A DNA stretch of 8,410 bases from Hungatella sp. UBA3147. Its GTDB lineage: Bacteria > Bacillota > Clostridia > Lachnospirales > Lachnospiraceae. The notes under the pieces are model-generated. The model was not told the DNA's origin. It ran no database searches and was given only the letters and a program-made list of their open reading frames with translations. Below, one piece after another: positions 6,601 through 8,410 of the stretch; the stretch's first letter is position 1, and each line of letters begins with the position of its first letter. Location of the stretch: positions 1-8,410 of the forward strand of contig DEYX01000091.1 in NCBI GenBank assembly GCA_002365025.1, written 5' to 3'. The translations under genes were made by a program, and so were the position numbers.

Positions 6601-8410
6601 TAGTAATGTGCATTAAAACGACCCAATTCAAATGAATCATTTCTGCCAGTAAGGTAAGCCTTTTGAATATTGGTGGCCTCAAACTCATCATCTAATTCCA
6701 GTTTCGTATTTTCCTGATTCTGCCCCTCAACGACTTTATTGTCATTTTCCTGAATGCAAAGCTGCTCTTCCACATAATCGGCAAGGCTGCTTACAGTTCC
6801 TAAATCTACGATCTTAACAAAAGGAATCTTTACTGAAAATTGTTTCGATAATTCCTGGGCAATTTTTTGTGCTGTCATTGAGTCTCCACCCAGAGCAAAG
6901 AAATTTTCATTAAGCCCCACATGGTTCACACCCAGATGTAACCGCCATATATTAGTAATCGTTTGTTCTGCGGAGCTTAAAGGCCTCTCATGATGTTCAA
7001 ACTTCGTTTCAACCGGTATTTGAAGCAGAGCCTTCCGGTCCAATTTCCCATTGCTGCTTAATGGCAGCTTATCCATATTCACAAATTTGTATGGAATCAT
7101 ATAAGCCGGTAGATATTGTTCCAAATACTGCTTTAACGCTGTGTCTTCGAATTTATCACCTACATAATAAGCAATCAGCCGGTTCTTGTTATCGGCTGCT
7201 ACAATTGCCGACCTGATTTCCGGTTTCCGGGACAAAATACTTTCAATCTCTCCCAGCTCAATCCTGTAACCATTGACTTTTACCTGACCATCTTTTCTGC
7301 CGAGAAAAATTACATAGCCATCTTCCCCAAACTTCCCATAATCTCCTGTTTTATAGAGTCGTCCAAAAGGTGATATCTCCATAAATGACTGGCTTGTTTT
7401 TTCATCATCGCCTACATATCCCCGGGCAACACCTTCCCCACCTATATATATTTCCCCAACAACCTGATTCGGGCAGATTTTATGTTCCTGGTTTAAAATG
7501 TATATCTTCTGGTTCCCTAAAGGATAACCATAGGGTATACTATTCCATTCCGTCCGGACCTCTTCGACCGGATAATAAATTGACCAGATAGAAGCTTCTG
7601 TAGCTCCACCCAGGCTAATAACCCTGGCATTAACAAAGACATCCCTGATCCGGTCCGGAAGCTCTGTTCCAATCCAATCACCACTTAAAAAGATATATTT
7701 CATCTTCTCATTTTTATATCCTGCCGGAATTTCATCTAAATACAATTTCATAATCGCCGGAACCGAATTCCATATGGTCACAGGATATTGATTCAGCATA
7801 CTGCTGATCTCCGCTTCATCTCTGGGTTCTTTAATGACCGCCAGCATCGCCCCTGTATAGAAACTTCCAAAAATATCAAAAATAGAAAGGTCAAAATTCA
7901 ATGCTGAAAGGCCCAGAATACAATCACTGGATGACAGAGAAAATCTTTGCGTTATATCAATGATGGTATTCATTACGCCTTTATGAGTGATGGCTACTCC
8001 TTTTGGCATACCGGTACTGCCGGAAGTGAAAATAATGTAGGCAACATCGTCTGGCTGACATAACGCTGCAGATGTACGCTTTTCCTGATTTAAGGACTTA
8101 ATTTCCATGATTTCATCTCTTCTTATATGAATCACCCATTTTGCCCTTGCATACTTTTTTATGGATTCCACTCTCTCTGCCGGATAATCTTTGGGAACAG
8201 GGATAAATACCGCACCAATCCAGGCAATTGCAGTTATTGCGGCTATAGATTCCATATTTTTTTCGACTAATACAATCACCGGATCTAAACTTTTAATCCC
8301 CGCTCTCTCATACTGTTGTTTCAATCCCTCTGTCTTTAATCTGAGTTGATTATAAGTCCAGGTAATCGTTCCATCTGATATAGCCGGTTTTCCCCCATCC
8401 CTTGCAAAGG
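3642..8410 (-). CDS. Cysteine-loading NRPS, visible order A-PCP-Cy-A-PCP, N-terminus beyond the window
   Basis: The frame is open from the right edge to TGA at 3644. A TTG at 8324 lies within the first A domain and is not the start: the 28 upstream in-frame residues include the A1-type segment TITWTYNQLR. Numbering from that TTG: A1 to about 436 (FTSGSTGMPKG 99-109; NGKLDR 425-430), PCP1 450-522 (LGGDS, Ser482), a polar Glu/Asn/Gln-rich linker 523-545, Cy 546-978, A2 990-1470 (YTSGSTGKPKG 1126-1136) and PCP2 1483-1557 (LGGDS, Ser1518). The specificity codes are DLFNFSLIWK (A1) and DLYNLSLIWK (A2), so cysteine is predicted for both. No epimerase or methyltransferase is inserted after A8 in either A domain, unlike PchE, PchF and HMWP2. 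There is no thioesterase or reductase: the protein ends at PCP2, so the chain must pass to another enzyme, probably the docking-domain NRPS starting at 1467. Confidence 0.95.
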   Translation of the reverse strand, partial: FARDGGKPAISDGTITWTYNQLRLKTEGLKQQYERAGIKSLDPVIVLVEKNMESIAAITAIAWIGAVFIPVPKDYPAERVESIKKYARAKWVIHIRRDEIMEIKSLNQEKRTSAALCQPDDVAYIIFTSGSTGMPKGVAITHKGVMNTIIDITQRFSLSSSDCILGLSALNFDLSIFDIFGSFYTGAMLAVIKEPRDEAEISSMLNQYPVTIWNSVPAIMKLYLDEIPAGYKNEKMKYIFLSGDWIGTELPDRIRDVFVNARVISLGGATEASIWSIYYPVEEVRTEWNSIPYGYPLGNQKIYILNQEHKICPNQVVGEIYIGGEGVARGYVGDDEKTSQSFMEISPFGRLYKTGDYGKFGEDGYVIFLGRKDGQVKVNGYRIELGEIESILSRKPEIRSAIVAADNKNRLIAYYVGDKFEDTALKQYLEQYLPAYMIPYKFVNMDKLPLSSNGKLDRKALLQIPVETKFEHHERPLSSAEQTITNIWRLHLGVNHVGLNENFFALGGDSMTAQKIAQELSKQFSVKIPFVKIVDLGTVSSLADYVEEQLCIQENDNKVVEGQNQENTKLELDDEFEATNIQKAYLTGRNDSFELGRFNAHYYFEVTFPYEVADLEKSIRQLLERHEVLCSVFLKKGNQKILWDLPEYHVTVVTAESMADFHLKNEQIRNRLSHKNYDFSVWPLFTFEVLKNNDNKECILFGSMNLLICDGDSLRIFLKELADGIKGKQLPELNYSYREYLCALTDHRNLASYEQSKTYWLERLDEFPEFPRLPAKISMAQCKEYKIKRKSATIYKVEWKLFKEIAKKHEVSASSLLCAIYARVLAKWSNQKDLLLNMTAFERLNFHPDAGRILGDFTKILPLEVHIDSNDIWQNAKALQKEILDNLDHVDFDGTEIIRELSKKRNCIGKAIMPVVFTCVLFQSPENWFEQIGRLRYAVSQTPQVMLDNQILEMNQELYVSWDYVEDLFEPEVMTAIFEDFIWGIRNVGTREEFEIPSQVELEEIWNQYNGVTEPAAQDTLQAFFESQAGRVPDQTALLYKNETYTYGFLEKKANQVARYLCEQGICGANIRVGVSGERRPETIISILGILKTGAAYVPIDPGFPKERQEFILADSGCRCLLTGELYSTGELNRFDDTPIGIKSLPDSLAYIIYTSGSTGKPKGVMIQHLAACNTIVDLNNKIALNESDRLIGISSVCFDLSVYDIFATFCKGASLVLVEDPRDCSEIAALLDRYKVTIWNSVPVIFSMVTRHLTERKEPHKFGLRQVLLSGDWIPVDLWETARAVFGKMKMMSLGGATEASIWSIYYNINAVDPGWKSIPYGMPLKNQTIYVLNFALELCPADVIGEIYIGGAGVAVGYCKEEEKSRNAFICHHKLGRIYKTGDMGILRKEGYIEFLGRADNQVKIRGYRVELGEIENAMNRVKGIKEAVVSFITGGAGNKQLAAYYVPDQDEIAVEVIKSSIGEFLPDYMIPQFFVPIQGVPLSANGKIDRSKLPVPNVQKRDDSEAVKVLNPMQNTLLNIWKKVFGTEDIHMTDDFYSLGGDSIILMRMLDEITLEGFDVVGIDEILEFDTVEKLAAHVSEALGE
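3654..3878 (-). other. Peptidyl carrier protein domain 2, C-terminal
   Basis: The motif FYSLGGDS carries Ser1518 for phosphopantetheine attachment. Helix 4 (TVEKLAAHVSEAL) is followed by only two residues before the stop, so there is no extended C-terminal docking tail and no release domain. Confidence 0.92.
3915..5357 (-). other. Adenylation domain 2, cysteine-specific by code
   Basis: Specificity residues D1172, L1173, Y1176, N1213, L1241, S1243, L1267, I1275, W1276, K1462 spell DLYNLSLIWK, the canonical cysteine code. A8 (GYRVELGEIE, 1381-1390) runs straight into the C-terminal subdomain with no inserted epimerase or methyltransferase. It is clearly similar to the first A domain throughout, including the shared segment SLGGATEASIWSIYY. 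Confidence 0.93.
5391..6689 (-). other. Cy (heterocyclization) domain of the large NRPS
   Basis: Condenses the PCP1-bound chain with the cysteine on PCP2 and cyclizes it to a thiazoline. Motifs: TNIQKAYLTGR (551-561, where the usual FPLT is FEAT), RHEVL (597-601), GDFT (827-830), PVVFT (886-890), SQTPQV (912-917) and D920 followed after 13 residues by W934-D935. T890 and D920 are 30 residues apart, the same spacing as the catalytic Thr/Asp pair I recall for BmdB Cy2. The DxxxxDxxS motif is N677-D682-S685, with Asn at the first Asp. Confidence 0.92.
6759..6977 (-). other. Peptidyl carrier protein domain 1
   Basis: The motif NFFALGGDS carries Ser482 (codon at 6879-6881), the phosphopantetheine attachment site. 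A four-helix pattern ending in LADYVEEQL follows. It holds the residue loaded by the first A domain. Confidence 0.93.
7017..8410 (-). other. Adenylation domain 1, predicted Cys, N-terminal part missing
   Basis: Activates an amino acid as aminoacyl-AMP and loads it onto PCP1. Specificity residues by comparison with PheA: D145, L146, F149, N186, F212, S214, L238, I246, W247, K427, giving DLFNFSLIWK. This matches the cysteine code except Phe for Tyr at the third position (a change I recall in known Cys domains) and Phe for Leu at the fifth. What precedes it off-window (Cy, ArCP or nothing) decides whether this is a loading or an extension module. Confidence 0.85.

Noticed and set aside
5391..6689. 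Ordinary condensation domain instead of Cy
   Set aside because: There is no HHxxxDG motif, while PVVFT, SQTPQV and D-13-residues-WD of Cy domains are all present.
8322..8324. TTG codon as the start of the large NRPS
   Set aside because: The same frame is open to the right edge and the 28 residues before it continue the adenylation domain (TITWTYNQLR). The true start is outside the window.
3915..8324. The two adenylation domains as a recent tandem duplication
   Set aside because: They are about 1030 residues apart and clearly similar, but divergence is spread along their length and is in the range expected for cysteine A domains paired with Cy. Only short blocks such as SLGGATEASIWSIYY are identical.

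Overview
The window is the inside of a single minus-strand operon for a nonribosomal peptide built from cysteine-derived heterocycles. GC content is moderate to low, ribosome-binding sites are strong (GGAGG, GAGGAG, GGGGAG) and genes are packed stop-to-start. This fits a Bacillota genome, most likely a Clostridia-type anaerobe, but no species marker is present and the assignment is an inference.

Read in the direction of transcription (right to left): (1) 8410-3642, a large NRPS whose start lies beyond the right edge, with visible order A - PCP - Cy (heterocyclization) - A - PCP and stop. Its second A domain has the canonical cysteine specificity code DLYNLSLIWK; the first has the near-match DLFNFSLIWK. 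(2) 3631-2558, an NAD(P)-dependent reductase of the saccharopine-dehydrogenase-like fold. (3) 2555-1464, a thiazolinyl imine reductase of the Irp3/PchG family. (4) 1467-1, the start of a second NRPS with a TubC-type N-terminal docking domain and a nearly complete Cy domain; it runs off the left edge.

Spacings between genes are 10 nt, 2 nt and a 4-nt ATGA overlap, so the genes are probably co-transcribed and translationally coupled. There is no non-coding stretch longer than 10 nt, and no promoter, terminator, RNA gene, mobile element or CRISPR array is visible.

How the parts probably work together: the A domains load cysteine on their PCPs, Cy domains condense and cyclodehydrate it to thiazolines, the chain passes to the second NRPS (whose docking domain marks it as a downstream partner), and one or both reductases convert a carrier-bound thiazoline to thiazolidine. 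This is the logic of pyochelin, enantio-pyochelin and yersiniabactin, so a thiazoline/thiazolidine metallophore is the leading hypothesis. The domain order, the absence of inserted epimerase or methyltransferase domains, the two reductases of different families and the altered Cy motifs set it apart from those models. Starter unit, release domain, transport and regulation are outside the window.
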